Shown here: positions 8,763-17,593 of the stretch, piece by piece
Layout: each line of letters starts with the position of its first letter
Numbering within the stretch: position 1 is the first letter of the stretch
NCBI RefSeq assembly: GCF_032460525.1
Contig: NZ_CP135963.1
Location: 4,564,845-4,628,844 of the forward strand
Direction of reading: 5' to 3'
Length of the DNA stretch: 64,000 bases
Source: Geodermatophilus sp. DSM 44513
GTDB taxonomy: Bacteria; Actinomycetota; Actinomycetes; Mycobacteriales; Geodermatophilaceae
Notes under the pieces: generated by a model
Database searches by the model: none
The model's input: the letters and a program-made list of their open reading frames with translations, nothing else
Told to the model about the DNA's origin: nothing
Position numbers and translations under genes: made by a program

Positions 8763-9574
8763 GCGGGGTCGCGGTGGCGCTGACCGTGGCGGGGAGCGAC
8801 CCCAGCGGCGGCGCCGGCATCCAGGCCGACCTGAAGACCTTCAGCGCGCTGGGCGTCTACGGCACCGCGGTGCTCACCGCGCTCACGGCGCAGAACACCC
8901 GCGGCGTCACCGGCGTGCACGCCGTCCCCGCCGCCTTCGTCGCCGAGCAGCTGGCCACGCTGTTCGCCGACGTCGGGGTGCACGCCACCAAGCTCGGCAT
9001 GCTCGGCACCGCCGACGTGGTCCACGCGGTCGCGGAGGCGCTGGCCGCCCGCCCGGGCGGGCCGGTGGTGTGCGACCCGGTGATGGTGGCGACCAGCGGC
9101 GACCGGCTCATCGACGACACCGCCGTCGACGCCGTCCGCGCCGAGCTGCTGCCCCATGCCGACCTGGTGACGCCGAACGTGCCCGAGGCCGCCGTCCTGC
9201 TCGGCGTCGACCCGGCGACCGACGTCGACCAGCTGCCCGGCCAGGCCACCGCGCTGCTGGCGCTCGGCCCGCGGGCGGTGCTGCTCAAAGGCGGCCACCT
9301 GGGCGGCGAGGACAGCGTCGACGTGCTGGCCACCGCCGACGGCGTGACGGTCACCCGGCGGCCCAGGGTGCACACCACCTCGACGCACGGCACCGGGTGC
9401 ACGCTGTCCTCCGCGCTCGCCGCGCTGGCCGCCCGCCACCGCACCGACGACTGGACCCGGCTGGTCGACCCGGCGCGGGACTACCTGCAGCGGGCGCTGC
9501 AGGCGGGCGGCACCCTGGGCGTCGGCTCCGGGCACGGTCCCGTGCACCACTTCGCCGGCGTCTGGGAGCGGTGA
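8759..9574 (+). CDS. thiD: Hydroxymethylpyrimidine/phosphomethylpyrimidine kinase
   Basis: Two-step kinase that makes HMP-PP for thiamine synthesis. 271 residues, ribokinase fold. The N-terminal signature [29 protein letters not shown] in the middle, LLKGGH near 180 and the C-terminal [15 protein letters not shown] (anion hole and catalytic Asp region) are all present, ending GPVHHF. The GTG start overlaps the thiE TGA. Together with thiM and thiE this is a salvage set; the de novo genes thiC and thiG are not in the window. Confidence 0.96.
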   Translation: MSGVAVALTVAGSDPSGGAGIQADLKTFSALGVYGTAVLTALTAQNTRGVTGVHAVPAAFVAEQLATLFADVGVHATKLGMLGTADVVHAVAEALAARPGGPVVCDPVMVATSGDRLIDDTAVDAVRAELLPHADLVTPNVPEAAVLLGVDPATDVDQLPGQATALLALGPRAVLLKGGHLGGEDSVDVLATADGVTVTRRPRVHTTSTHGTGCTLSSALAALAARHRTDDWTRLVDPARDYLQRALQAGGTLGVGSGHGPVHHFAGVWER

Positions 9575-9589
9575 GCCCACCGCCACCCA

Positions 9590-9655
9590 CCGTGATCATC
9601 GGCGAGTGGTGGGCCTACACCGGCGTGTCGAGCCGCCGGATGCCGATGATCACGG
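9590..9655. repeat. Long-armed inverted repeat / likely bidirectional terminator
   Basis: CCGTGATCATCGGC at 9590-9603 is the exact reverse complement of 9642-9655, with 38 nt between. It spans the gap between the convergent thiD and flotillin genes and covers the flotillin stop codon. It may act as a terminator; the long spacer is unusual for one, so a mobile palindromic element is an alternative. Confidence 0.6.
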
Positions 9656-11173
9656 GCGGGGCGGGGCGTCCCCGTCGGTCGTGATCGGCACGCGGGTGGC
9701 ACCACCGCCGTCCGCGGCGAAGCGGCGCAGCAGGGCGGCGACGTCCACGCCGGTGAGGTCGCCGGACAGCTGCAGCCCCTGGGCGACGTTGGCCGCGACC
9801 GAGCGACCCAGCGCGCCGGCGCCGTCGGCGGAGATGACGGTCATCTTGTCCACGCCCGCCAGCGGGGCGGCCGCGGCCTGCACGACCTCCGGCAGCACCT
9901 TGACCAGCATCTCCAGGACCGCGGCCTCGCCGTACTTGGCGAAGGCCTCCGAGCGGGCGTCCAGCGCCTCGGCCTCGGCCTGACCACGGGCGAGGATCGC
10001 CGCGGCCTCGGCGGTGCCCTCGCGCTCGACGGCGTCCGCGACCGCCTGCCGGCGCAGCTTCTCGGCCTCGCCGCGCTTGGCGCCCTCGACCGCCTCGGCC
10101 TCGGCCAGCGCCGACCGCCGCGCCCGCTCGCCCTCACCGGACAGCCGGGCCTGCTCGGCGGCGGCCTGCGCACCGGCGATCGTCGCCTGCCGCTGCGCCT
10201 CGGCGGTCAGGATGGCGGCGTTCTTGCGCGCCTCGGCCTCCTGCTCGACCTTGTACCGCTGGGCGTCGGCGGGCCGGCGCACCTGGGTGTCCAGCTGCCG
10301 CTCGGTGAGCGACGCCGTCCGGACGGCGACCTTCTCCTGCTCGGCGAGGATGGCCTGGTCCTGCGCGGCCTGCGCCAGCGGGCCGGCCGCCGCCGCGCGG
10401 GCCGTGGCCGCGTCGGTCTCCGCGGTGATCTCGGCCTGCCGCAGCGCCAGCTGCCGCTTGGCCACCGCGATCGCCTCGTCGGCGAGCAGCTGCTCCTGCT
10501 CGGCGGCCTGCCGGGCGCGCGCTTCGGCGATCGACGCCTCCTTGAGCACCCGGGCGGCCTCCGGGCGGCCCAGGTCGGCCAGGTAGCTGCCCTCGGCCTG
10601 GATGTCCTGCAGCTGGAAGGTGTCCAGCACCAGCCCCTGCCCGGTGAGCGAGGACTCCGCCTCCTCGGCGACGGCGGAGGCGAAGGCGGCGCGGTCGCGG
10701 ATGATCTCCTCGATGGTCAGCCGGCCCACGATCGACCGCAGCGCCCCGGCGAGCACCTCCGAGGTGAAGGTGTCGATGCCCTCCTGCTGGTTGAGGAAGC
10801 GCTGCGCGGCGGCGCGCACGGAGTCCTCGGTGCCGCCGACCTTTACGATGGCCACGCCCTCCAGGTCGCACTTGACGCCTTGCTTGGACACCGCGCCGCG
10901 GATGCCCACCGGGATGCGCCGGCTGGACAGGTCCAGGGTGTGCAGCTTCTGCACCACCGGCAGCACGAACACGCTGGCGCCCATGACGACCTTCTGCCCG
11001 GAGGCGTCCCGCGAGGTGATCCCCGCCGCGCTGGTGACCTCCCGGCCCTGCCGGCCGGTGACGATGAACGCCTGGTTGGGCCCGGCCACCTTGATCCGGG
11101 ACAGCACGAACAGCACGAGCACGAGCACCAGGACGGCGAGGCCGCCCAGCGCGATGAGCAGGGTCAGGTCCAC
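9650..11173 (-). CDS. Flotillin-like SPFH-domain membrane protein
   Basis: Membrane-microdomain scaffold of about 507 residues. An N-terminal hydrophobic helix (LTLLIALGGLAVLVLVLVLF) anchors it. The SPFH/band 7 domain follows, with GPNQAFIVTGRQG and LEGVAIVKVGG, then a long Ala/Glu/Gln-rich coiled coil from about residue 200 to 400, typical of flotillins. A conserved-looking KMTVISADGAGAL lies near the end. The GTG at 11173 has GGAGG 9 bp upstream. It overlaps the upstream NfeD-like gene by 10 bp; NfeD/flotillin pairs work together in membrane organisation (established for YuaF/YuaG in Bacillus). Confidence 0.9.
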   Translation of the reverse strand: MDLTLLIALGGLAVLVLVLVLFVLSRIKVAGPNQAFIVTGRQGREVTSAAGITSRDASGQKVVMGASVFVLPVVQKLHTLDLSSRRIPVGIRGAVSKQGVKCDLEGVAIVKVGGTEDSVRAAAQRFLNQQEGIDTFTSEVLAGALRSIVGRLTIEEIIRDRAAFASAVAEEAESSLTGQGLVLDTFQLQDIQAEGSYLADLGRPEAARVLKEASIAEARARQAAEQEQLLADEAIAVAKRQLALRQAEITAETDAATARAAAAGPLAQAAQDQAILAEQEKVAVRTASLTERQLDTQVRRPADAQRYKVEQEAEARKNAAILTAEAQRQATIAGAQAAAEQARLSGEGERARRSALAEAEAVEGAKRGEAEKLRRQAVADAVEREGTAEAAAILARGQAEAEALDARSEAFAKYGEAAVLEMLVKVLPEVVQAAAAPLAGVDKMTVISADGAGALGRSVAANVAQGLQLSGDLTGVDVAALLRRFAADGGGATRVPITTDGDAPPRP

Positions 11174-11700
11174 TGGATGGTGCCTCCGGGGTCGGGTGCG
11201 GTCGAGACGACGTGGACGGCGGTGTCGCTGAGCGCCTCGACGACGTACACGGGGGTGCCGGCGGGCAACGGGGTGTCGCTGCTCGCCGCGAACTTCAGCT
11301 GCTGGCCGGCGAGCACCAGCCGGACCTCGCCGTAGCCCGGCGCGGGGACGGCGGACACGACGACGCCCTGGGTGCCGACCAGGTCGGAGCGGGTGAGCGT
11401 GGGGGCCGTCGGCATGTCGCGCAGCCCGCGGGAGAGCCGGACCGTGGCCCACGCCAGCGGGACGGCGAGCACCAGCCCGGCCGCCAGCGCCAGCGCGGCG
11501 CGTCCGGCGTCCGGCAGCTCCTCGGGCAGCACGGAGGCGGCGGCCGCACCGCCGAAGCCCACCCCGCCGGCCAGCGCGGCCAGCGCCGGGACGGAGAACG
11601 GACCGTCGGCGTCACCGAGGTCACCGACCTCGCCGACGACCAGGGCCAGCAGCAGGACGCCGACGCCGAACGCCCCGAGGACGAGGAAGAGCACCTCCAC
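11164..11700 (-). CDS. NfeD-like membrane protein
   Basis: About 178 residues. The N-terminal half is hydrophobic, with three likely membrane segments (LFLVLGAFGVGVLLLALVVG, then LAALAGGVGFGGAAAA, then ALALAAGLVLAVPLAWA). The C-terminal half (LVGTQGVVVSAVPAPGYGEVR to PVYVVE) is the OB-fold domain of NfeD/YuaF proteins. GTG at 11700 behind GGAGAGGGG. It is the partner gene of the downstream flotillin and probably interacts with it in the membrane. No protease domain is present, so this is the short NfeD1b type. Confidence 0.85.
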   Translation of the reverse strand: MEVLFLVLGAFGVGVLLLALVVGEVGDLGDADGPFSVPALAALAGGVGFGGAAAASVLPEELPDAGRAALALAAGLVLAVPLAWATVRLSRGLRDMPTAPTLTRSDLVGTQGVVVSAVPAPGYGEVRLVLAGQQLKFAASSDTPLPAGTPVYVVEALSDTAVHVVSTAPDPGGTIQWT

Positions 11701-11843
11701 GCTGCCCCTCTCCGGTCGGTGTCCGCCCGACACTGGCAGGCGGGGGCGCCGGTGATCAACGAGATCCGGCTCCGGGGCGTCCGCTCTCACCCGTGCGGAG
11801 GACGGGCGACCATGGAGTGCGACGACGGGCGGGGAGGTGGGGC

Positions 11844-13187
11844 GTGCGGCGGGAGGCGGGCATCCTGCACCTGGACCTCGACGCCTTCTTCGCCGCGGTG
11901 GAGCAGCGCGACAAGCCCTCGCTGCGCGGGCGGCCGGTGGTCGTCGGTGGCACCGGCGGCCGCGGGGTGGTGGCGACGGCGTCCTACGAGGCCCGCGCCT
12001 ACGGGGCGCGCTCGGCGATGTCGACGGCCGAGGCCCGGCGGCGCTGCCCGTCGGGGACGGCGTTCCTCGGCGGCCGGTTCGCCGCGTACCGGCGCACCTC
12101 CGACGTGGTCATGGAGCTGCTGCGCGAGCTCTCGCCGCTGGTGGAGCCGGTGTCGATCGACGAGGCCTACGTCGACCTGGCCGCCGGCGGGGTCGCGGAC
12201 CTGTCGGTGGACGGCGTGACCGCCCTGGCCCGCGGCCTCAAGGAGCGGATCGCGGCGGCCACCGGCGGGGTGACCGGCTCGGTGGGCATCGGGACGTCCA
12301 AGCTGATGGCGAAGATCGCCTCGGACCTCGACAAGCCCGACGGCCTGGTCGTCGTCCCCCCGGGCGGTGAGCTGGCGGTGTTGCACCCGCTGCCGGTGAC
12401 CCGGCTGGGCGGCGTGGGGCCGGCCACCGCCGAGCGGCTGCGCCAGGTGGGCGTGGCCACCGTCGCGGACCTCGCCGCCAAGCCGCTGTCGGACCTGGTC
12501 GCGCTGGCCGGCCGGGCGCACGGGACGGGGTTGTACGCGCTGGCCCGCGCCGAGGACGACCGGCCGGTGGTCGCCGAGCGCGAGGCCAAGTCGGTCTCCC
12601 AGGAGGAGACCTTCGCCCGTGACCTCACCGACCGTGCCGTGCTGGGCCGGCACGTGGAGAGCATGGCCGCGCGGGTGGGCAGCCGGCTGCGCAGCGCCGC
12701 CTACTCCGGCCGGACGGTGACGCTGAAGCTGCGCCGCTACGACTTCACCACGCTCACCCGCTCCCAGACCCTGCCCCAGCCGACCGACGACCCGCGGGTG
12801 ATCGCCGCCGTGGCGCACCGGCTGCTCGCCGAGGCCGGCACGCAGGGCGGGCTGCGGCTGCTCGGCGTCGGCGTCTCCGGGCTGTCGCTGTACGCCCAGG
12901 GGGACCTGTTCGCCGTGGACGACGACCCGCCGCCGGACGACGCGGTCGAGGGCGAACCGGCCGAGCAGGCGCCGGAGCCGGTGACCGCCGAGGCGCGGTG
13001 GTGGCCGGGCCAGGACGTGCGACACGACGACCTCGGCGCCGGGTGGGTGTGGGGGCGCGGGCTCGGGCGGGTCACGGTCCGCTTCGAGGGCCCGCTCACC
13101 CCGCCCGGACCGGTGCGCACGCTGTCCGCCGACGACCCCGCCCTGCACCCCGCCGACCCGCCGGACTGGCGGCCTCGGGCTCGGTAG
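11844..13187 (+). CDS. dinB: DNA polymerase IV (Y-family)
   Basis: Translesion polymerase of about 447 residues. Motifs: LHLDLDAFFAAVEQ at residue 8 (first metal Asp and steric-gate region), SYEARAYGARSAMS, SIDEAYVDL near 100 with the catalytic Asp-Glu pair, GSVGIGTSKLMAKIASD and the HhH segment LGGVGPATAERLRQVG. After the little-finger domain there is a C-terminal extension (ARWWPGQDVRHDDLGAGWVWG) found in actinobacterial DinB proteins. GTG at 11844 is preferred because GGGGAGGTGG precedes it; an upstream in-frame reading adds 17 residues without similarity. No SOS box was seen upstream. No canonical beta-clamp motif was identified with confidence. Confidence 0.94.
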   Translation: MRREAGILHLDLDAFFAAVEQRDKPSLRGRPVVVGGTGGRGVVATASYEARAYGARSAMSTAEARRRCPSGTAFLGGRFAAYRRTSDVVMELLRELSPLVEPVSIDEAYVDLAAGGVADLSVDGVTALARGLKERIAAATGGVTGSVGIGTSKLMAKIASDLDKPDGLVVVPPGGELAVLHPLPVTRLGGVGPATAERLRQVGVATVADLAAKPLSDLVALAGRAHGTGLYALARAEDDRPVVAEREAKSVSQEETFARDLTDRAVLGRHVESMAARVGSRLRSAAYSGRTVTLKLRRYDFTTLTRSQTLPQPTDDPRVIAAVAHRLLAEAGTQGGLRLLGVGVSGLSLYAQGDLFAVDDDPPPDDAVEGEPAEQAPEPVTAEARWWPGQDVRHDDLGAGWVWGRGLGRVTVRFEGPLTPPGPVRTLSADDPALHPADPPDWRPRAR

Positions 13188-13343
13188 GGCCGGCGTCCAG
13201 ACCCGACACACCTACCGCGTGGTCGAGCTCGACGAGGACTTCCCCGAGTCGCCGACCAGCCGATCACAGAGGCCGAATCTTGACGGAAACAAGCCTCTGA
13301 GCTGGACTTTCACCTTGCGCAGGCGTCCCTCCCTCCGGTATCC

Positions 13344-13359
13344 TCGAACACGAGTTCGA
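13344..13359. promoter_or_regulatory. LexA/SOS box
   Basis: TCGAACACGAGTTCGA is a perfect palindromic match to the actinobacterial/Bacillus-type SOS box TCGAAC-N4-GTTCGA. It ends 21 bp before the GTG of the HNH nuclease gene, where LexA would block the promoter. Confidence 0.88.
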
Positions 13360-13380
13360 TGGATCGAGGAGGTGACGGCA

Positions 13381-14586
13381 GTGGGCGAACTGGCCTCCGC
13401 GCTCGACGCCCTGTCCGCCGTCGACCTCGACGAGTTCAGCGATGCCGAGCTGCTCGACCAGGCGCGCGACCTCATCACCGCCGCCCACCGCGTCCACGCG
13501 CAGCTGACCCGCGTGGTCCGCCGCAGCGACGTGCGGGGCGCGAGCGAGCACGACGGGGCGAAGAACGTCCGGGCCTGGCTGCGCGGCGTCCCCCGGATCT
13601 CCGGCGCGTGGGCCGGCGACCTGGTGGACCACGGGCGCGTCCTCGAGTCGCTGCCCGCCACCGCGCACGCCTTCGCCGAGGGATCGATCGGCCCCGACCA
13701 GGTCGAGGTCATCGCCGTCATCGCCGAGCCCGCCAACGTCGATCTGGCGCGGGCACAGGGCATCGACGTCGGCGCCATCGAGGGCGCCCTCGTGCAGCTG
13801 GCCTGCGTCGGCACCCACCGGCAGTTGCAGCAGGCAGTCGGCGAGTACCTGGCCAAGCTCGACCCCGACGGCACCGAACCCGACCCGACCTCCGAGCGCG
13901 CGGTCACCCTCGTCCAGCACCCCGACGGGACGTGGACCATCGGCGGGCACCTCGACGCCGTCGGCGGGCAGAAGGTCGCCACCGCGCTCGAGTCCGTCCA
14001 GGCCGCGTCCCGGTGCGCCGGCGACGAGCGCACCCGCGCCGAGCGCACCGGTGACGCACTCGTGCAGCTGGCCGACAACCAGCTCACCGGCGGACAGCTG
14101 CCGGTCCTGCGGGGCACCAAGCCCCAGGTCATCGTCACTGTGCCGCTGTCCGACCTCTCCGGCAGCCACACCGCACCGGGGGCGGCGCAGACCTCCACCG
14201 GCGCCACGATCTCCGCAGCCCGCGCCCGCTGGGTGGCCTGCGACGCCGGCATCACCCGGATCGTGCTCGACCCCGACGGCCTCCCCCTCGACGTCGGCCG
14301 CACCCAGCGCATCGTCCCGCCGCACATCCGCCGGGCGGCCGAACTCCGCGACGCCGGTTGCGTCTTCGCCGGCTGCGAGGCTCCCGTCTGGTTCTGCGAC
14401 GTGCACCACCTGCTGCACTGGGCGCAGGGCGGCGCGACGAGCCTGGAGAACTCCGCACTGCTCTGCGAACGCCACCACACCAAGGTCCACCACGGGTACC
14501 GCGTCGAACGCATCGACGATCGATGGCGTACCTGGCGGCCTGACGGCACCGAGATCCTCATCGCCGCCACCCGCTTGCGCACCTGA
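13381..14586 (+). CDS. DUF222 / HNH endonuclease domain protein (13E12-like), SOS-controlled
   Basis: 401-residue protein of the DUF222-HNH family, which includes the mycobacterial 13E12 repeat proteins. The N-terminal alpha-helical DUF222 region runs to about residue 300 (ASALDALSAVDLDEFSDAEL, later VRAWLRGVPRISGAWA). The C-terminal nuclease has the zinc-binding CVFAGCEAP, then CDVHHLLHWAQGG, then SLENSALLCERHH, matching the HNH pattern. GTG at 13381 behind GAGGAGG. A perfect LexA box lies just upstream, as is known for several mycobacterial 13E12 genes, so induction by DNA damage is likely. The family is multicopy in actinobacteria; its role (mobile or repair-associated) is unsettled. Confidence 0.9.
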   Translation: MGELASALDALSAVDLDEFSDAELLDQARDLITAAHRVHAQLTRVVRRSDVRGASEHDGAKNVRAWLRGVPRISGAWAGDLVDHGRVLESLPATAHAFAEGSIGPDQVEVIAVIAEPANVDLARAQGIDVGAIEGALVQLACVGTHRQLQQAVGEYLAKLDPDGTEPDPTSERAVTLVQHPDGTWTIGGHLDAVGGQKVATALESVQAASRCAGDERTRAERTGDALVQLADNQLTGGQLPVLRGTKPQVIVTVPLSDLSGSHTAPGAAQTSTGATISAARARWVACDAGITRIVLDPDGLPLDVGRTQRIVPPHIRRAAELRDAGCVFAGCEAPVWFCDVHHLLHWAQGGATSLENSALLCERHHTKVHHGYRVERIDDRWRTWRPDGTEILIAATRLRT

Positions 14587-14866
14587 CCGCACCGCCTCCG
14601 CCCAGCCGCTGCCCATCCGGACGGCGGCCCGCCGGCATGCCCGGCACCTGATCCGCACGAGCCGCACCGGCGCATGTCCGCGGACAACGGGGGAGTGGCG
14701 GACGTTGCCGGTCAGCAGCCGGCCGTCGAGCTGGACGACGGTGGCCGCGATGGCCAGGATCAGGGCCGAGATCGACCGGCCGGTCCGCGCGGCCTCGCGG
14801 TCCACGAGGCGGCGCTCGCGGACGCCGGTCCCTCGCGCTCGCAGCGTGCGGGTGAGGATGGGCGCC

Positions 14867-15472
14867 ATGGTCGAGCAGAGCGCGTGGGTGCGGATCACCG
14901 AGCAGGACCCGGGCCACTCGGCCGCCTACGTGCAGCGGTTCCGCGACCTGGCCGCCCAGGGCTTCGACCTGGCCGGCGAGGCGCGCATGGTCGACGCGAT
15001 GCTGCCCCGCGGCTCGCGGGTGCTGGACGCCGGCTGCGGCCCGGGGCGCACCGGCGGCTGGCTGGCCCGCGCCGGTCACGACGTCGTCGGGGTGGACGTG
15101 GACCCGGTGCTCGTCGCCGCCGCGGAGGAGGACCACCCGGGCCCGCGGTGGCTGGTCGGGGACCTGGCCGAGCTCGACCTGCCCGCCCGCGGCGTCGCGG
15201 GTCCCTTCGACGTCATCGTGTCCGCCGGCAACGTGATGGCCTTCGTGGCGCCGTCCACCCGGGCGGCGGTGCTCACGCGGCTGCGTGCCCACGTCGCCGA
15301 CGGCGGGCGGGCGGTGATCGGCTTCGGGGCCGGCCGCGGCTACGCCTTCGACGACTTCCGGGACGACGCCCGCGCGGCCGGCTGGGCGGAGGACCTGCTG
15401 CTGTCCACCTGGGACCTGCGACCGTTCACCGCCGAGGCGGACTTCCTGGTCGCCGTCCTCCGCCCCGCCTGA
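14867..15472 (+). CDS. Class I SAM-dependent methyltransferase
   Basis: About 201 residues. The SAM-binding motif I is VLDAGCGPGRTGGWLA near residue 46, motif II DVVGVDVDPVLV with the acidic ribose-binding Asp, and DVIVSAGNVMAFV corresponds to motif IV. Start: ATG 14867, with GGTGAGG 9 bp upstream; the other ATG at 14858 is too close to that site. The substrate is unknown; GFGAGRGYAFDDF and the small size are typical of uncharacterised small-molecule methyltransferases. It is followed 14 bp later by a second methyltransferase gene of a different subgroup, so the pair is probably one transcript. Confidence 0.85.
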   Translation: MVEQSAWVRITEQDPGHSAAYVQRFRDLAAQGFDLAGEARMVDAMLPRGSRVLDAGCGPGRTGGWLARAGHDVVGVDVDPVLVAAAEEDHPGPRWLVGDLAELDLPARGVAGPFDVIVSAGNVMAFVAPSTRAAVLTRLRAHVADGGRAVIGFGAGRGYAFDDFRDDARAAGWAEDLLLSTWDLRPFTAEADFLVAVLRPA

Positions 15473-15486
15473 GCCCCCGTCCCGCC

Positions 15487-16215
15487 GTGCCCGACGCCCA
15501 CTTCGCCGACCCCAGACTCGCCCGCCTGTACGACGTCCTCGAGGGCGAGCGGTCGGACCTCGACTCCTACGTCGCCCTGGTCGGGGAACTGGGCGCACGC
15601 ACCGTCCTGGACGTCGGGTGCGGGACCGGCAGCCTCGCGTGCCTGCTCGCCGACCGAGGCGTGCAGGTGGTCGGCGTCGACCCCGCGGCGGCCTCCCTGG
15701 ACGTCGCACGTGCGAAACCGCAGGCCCGGCACGTGCGCTGGGTGACCGGGGACGTCCGGTCCCTGCCGCCCCTGCAGGTCGACCTGGCCACCATGACGGG
15801 AAACGTCGCCCAGGTCTTCCTCACCGACGAGGAGTGGGCGGCGACGCTGTCCGCGGCACGGGCAGCGCTCCGCCCGGGCGGGTACCTCGTCTTCGAGACC
15901 CGCCGCCCCGAGCGGCAGGCCTGGCGCACGTGGACCCGGGAACGGTCGGCGCGCCGGGTGGACGTCCCTGGGGTCGGGGTCGTCGAGGCGTGGGTGGAGG
16001 TCACCGACGTCCGGGGCGACCTCGTGTCGTTCCGGTCGAGCTTCGCCTTCCACGAGGACGGCGCGCTGCTCACCTCGCGGTCCACGCTCCGGTTCCGCGG
16101 TCGCGAGGAGATCGCCGACTCTCTCGCAGCCGCCGAGCTGGTGCTCGAGGAGGTCCGGGACGCCCCCGACCGCCCCGGCCTGGAGTGGGTCCACCTGGTG
16201 CGCCGGCCGGACTGA
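15487..16215 (+). CDS. Class I SAM-dependent methyltransferase
   Basis: 242 residues. It opens with FADPRLARLYDVLEGERSDL, the N-terminal signature of the UbiE-like group whose members often sit beside another methyltransferase. Motif I is VLDVGCGTGSLACLLADRG near residue 40, with VVGVDPAAASL after it and ATMTGNVAQVF at motif IV. A C-terminal half rich in beta strands (LVSFRSSFAFHEDGALLTS) is likely the substrate cap. GTG at 15487. It ends 14 bp from the stop of the convergent CoA-transferase gene, with no obvious terminator in the gap. Substrate unknown. Confidence 0.85.
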   Translation: MPDAHFADPRLARLYDVLEGERSDLDSYVALVGELGARTVLDVGCGTGSLACLLADRGVQVVGVDPAAASLDVARAKPQARHVRWVTGDVRSLPPLQVDLATMTGNVAQVFLTDEEWAATLSAARAALRPGGYLVFETRRPERQAWRTWTRERSARRVDVPGVGVVEAWVEVTDVRGDLVSFRSSFAFHEDGALLTSRSTLRFRGREEIADSLAAAELVLEEVRDAPDRPGLEWVHLVRRPD

Positions 16216-16229
16216 CCCGGGTGCGGCCG

Positions 16230-17561
16230 CTACCCCCGGTCGCGCCAGGCCGGGCGCTCGGTGGCGGCGAGGAACCGGGCCGGCGCGGACCACCGCGGCG
16301 ACCCCGGCGGGGCGAGCACCGTCACCTCGCCGTCCGTCGACGGGAGCGTCAGCAGGTACGGCGCCGGGTCGGCCGGCTCGCCGACCGGCTCGGCGCGGCG
16401 GGGGGCGGCGAGCAGCCAGGCCGCCGTCCGCGCGAGCGACAGCTCCCCGTGCCACCCGCCGCCCTCGACCCGTCGCCGGGCGAGCCCCGCCAACACCGCC
16501 GCCGCGGCGAGGTGGCCGGTGGCGTGGTCCAGCGCCTGGGCGGGCAGCACGCCGGGCGCCTCGGCCGTCCCGCACTCCAGGGCGATGCCGCAGGCGGCCT
16601 GCACCAGCGAGTCGAAGCCGCGGCGGTCCGCCCACGGCCCGGTCGTCCCCCACGCCGAGAGGCTGACCACCACCAGGTGCGGGTGCCGCTCGGCGAGGGA
16701 CGCCGGGTCGAGCCCGAACCGGGCCAGCGCGCCGGGCCGGTAGCCCTGCACGACGACGTCGGCCGCGCCGAGCAGCTCCTCGACGGTCCGGCGGCCGGCC
16801 GCCGACGCCAGGTCGAGCACCGCGTGCCGCTTGCCCGGGCCGGTGTCGACGAGGGCGGCCGGGTCCTCGGGCAGCGCGGGTCCGTCCAGCCGCAGGACGT
16901 CGGCGCCGTGCGAGGCCAGCGTGCGGGTGGCCACCGGACCGGCGATCACCCGGGTCAGGTCGAGCACCCGCACCCCCTCGACCAGGACCGCGCGAGGCGG
17001 GCCGTCGGCCGTGCGGCGCAGCGCGACCAGCGGTGCGGACGCGGCGGCCCGTCCCTGCGGGCTGGCCGCCCACGCCACGGCCGGGCGGACGGCGGCCGCC
17101 GCGCCCCCGGCCGCGACCACGGCGTCGGCCAGCTCTCCGGCCGTCCGGTCCAGCGCCGCCGCCTCGACGTCCTGGCCCAGCACCCGGTGCACCGCGGCCC
17201 GGTGGTGGGGGTAGTTGGCGTGCAGACGGACCCAGCCGTCCGCGGTGCGGCAGAAGCGGGACAGCGGGTGCAGGCGCAGCCCGGCCGGCGTGCCGTCCAC
17301 CGCGGCGTACCGCTCGCTGCGGAAGGCGAGCCCGACGTGGGCGGCGTCCACGTCCAGCGGGCCGCCGTCCTCGCGCAGCACCCGTGCGGCGGCGAGCTGG
17401 GCGGCGACGGAGCCGACCGCGAGGTCGGGTACCGGCAGCGGGGACGCCAGGCCGGTCGCGCCGGTGACCCGCAGCTGCGGCGGTGGTCCGTCGGTGCCGG
17501 TCAGCAGCGGCCACACCTGCGCCAGCAGGTCCACACCTCGTCCGCGCAGGTCCTCCGGCAC
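16230..17561 (-). CDS. CaiB/BaiF (family III) CoA-transferase
   Basis: About 443 residues. Family III features: VRVLDLTRVIAGPVATRTLA (CoA-binding N-domain motif), GPGKRHAVLDL (the family GKR-DL segment), ADVVVQGYRPGALARFGL, SLSAWGTTGPW and GFDSLVQAACGIA. These enzymes move CoA between carboxylic acids through an Asp-anhydride. The N-terminal 180 residues (RLHPLSRFCRTADGWVRLHA) look like a second, degenerate half, so domain order resembles circularly arranged or duplicated members. GTG at 17561 lies 32 bp after the stop of the PucR-type regulator gene. Natural acyl donor and acceptor are unknown. Confidence 0.85.
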   Translation of the reverse strand: MPEDLRGRGVDLLAQVWPLLTGTDGPPPQLRVTGATGLASPLPVPDLAVGSVAAQLAAARVLREDGGPLDVDAAHVGLAFRSERYAAVDGTPAGLRLHPLSRFCRTADGWVRLHANYPHHRAAVHRVLGQDVEAAALDRTAGELADAVVAAGGAAAAVRPAVAWAASPQGRAAASAPLVALRRTADGPPRAVLVEGVRVLDLTRVIAGPVATRTLASHGADVLRLDGPALPEDPAALVDTGPGKRHAVLDLASAAGRRTVEELLGAADVVVQGYRPGALARFGLDPASLAERHPHLVVVSLSAWGTTGPWADRRGFDSLVQAACGIALECGTAEAPGVLPAQALDHATGHLAAAAVLAGLARRRVEGGGWHGELSLARTAAWLLAAPRRAEPVGEPADPAPYLLTLPSTDGEVTVLAPPGSPRWSAPARFLAATERPAWRDRG

Positions 17562-17593
17562 GACGCCGAGCGTAGGGCCGGGACCGCCCGCGG

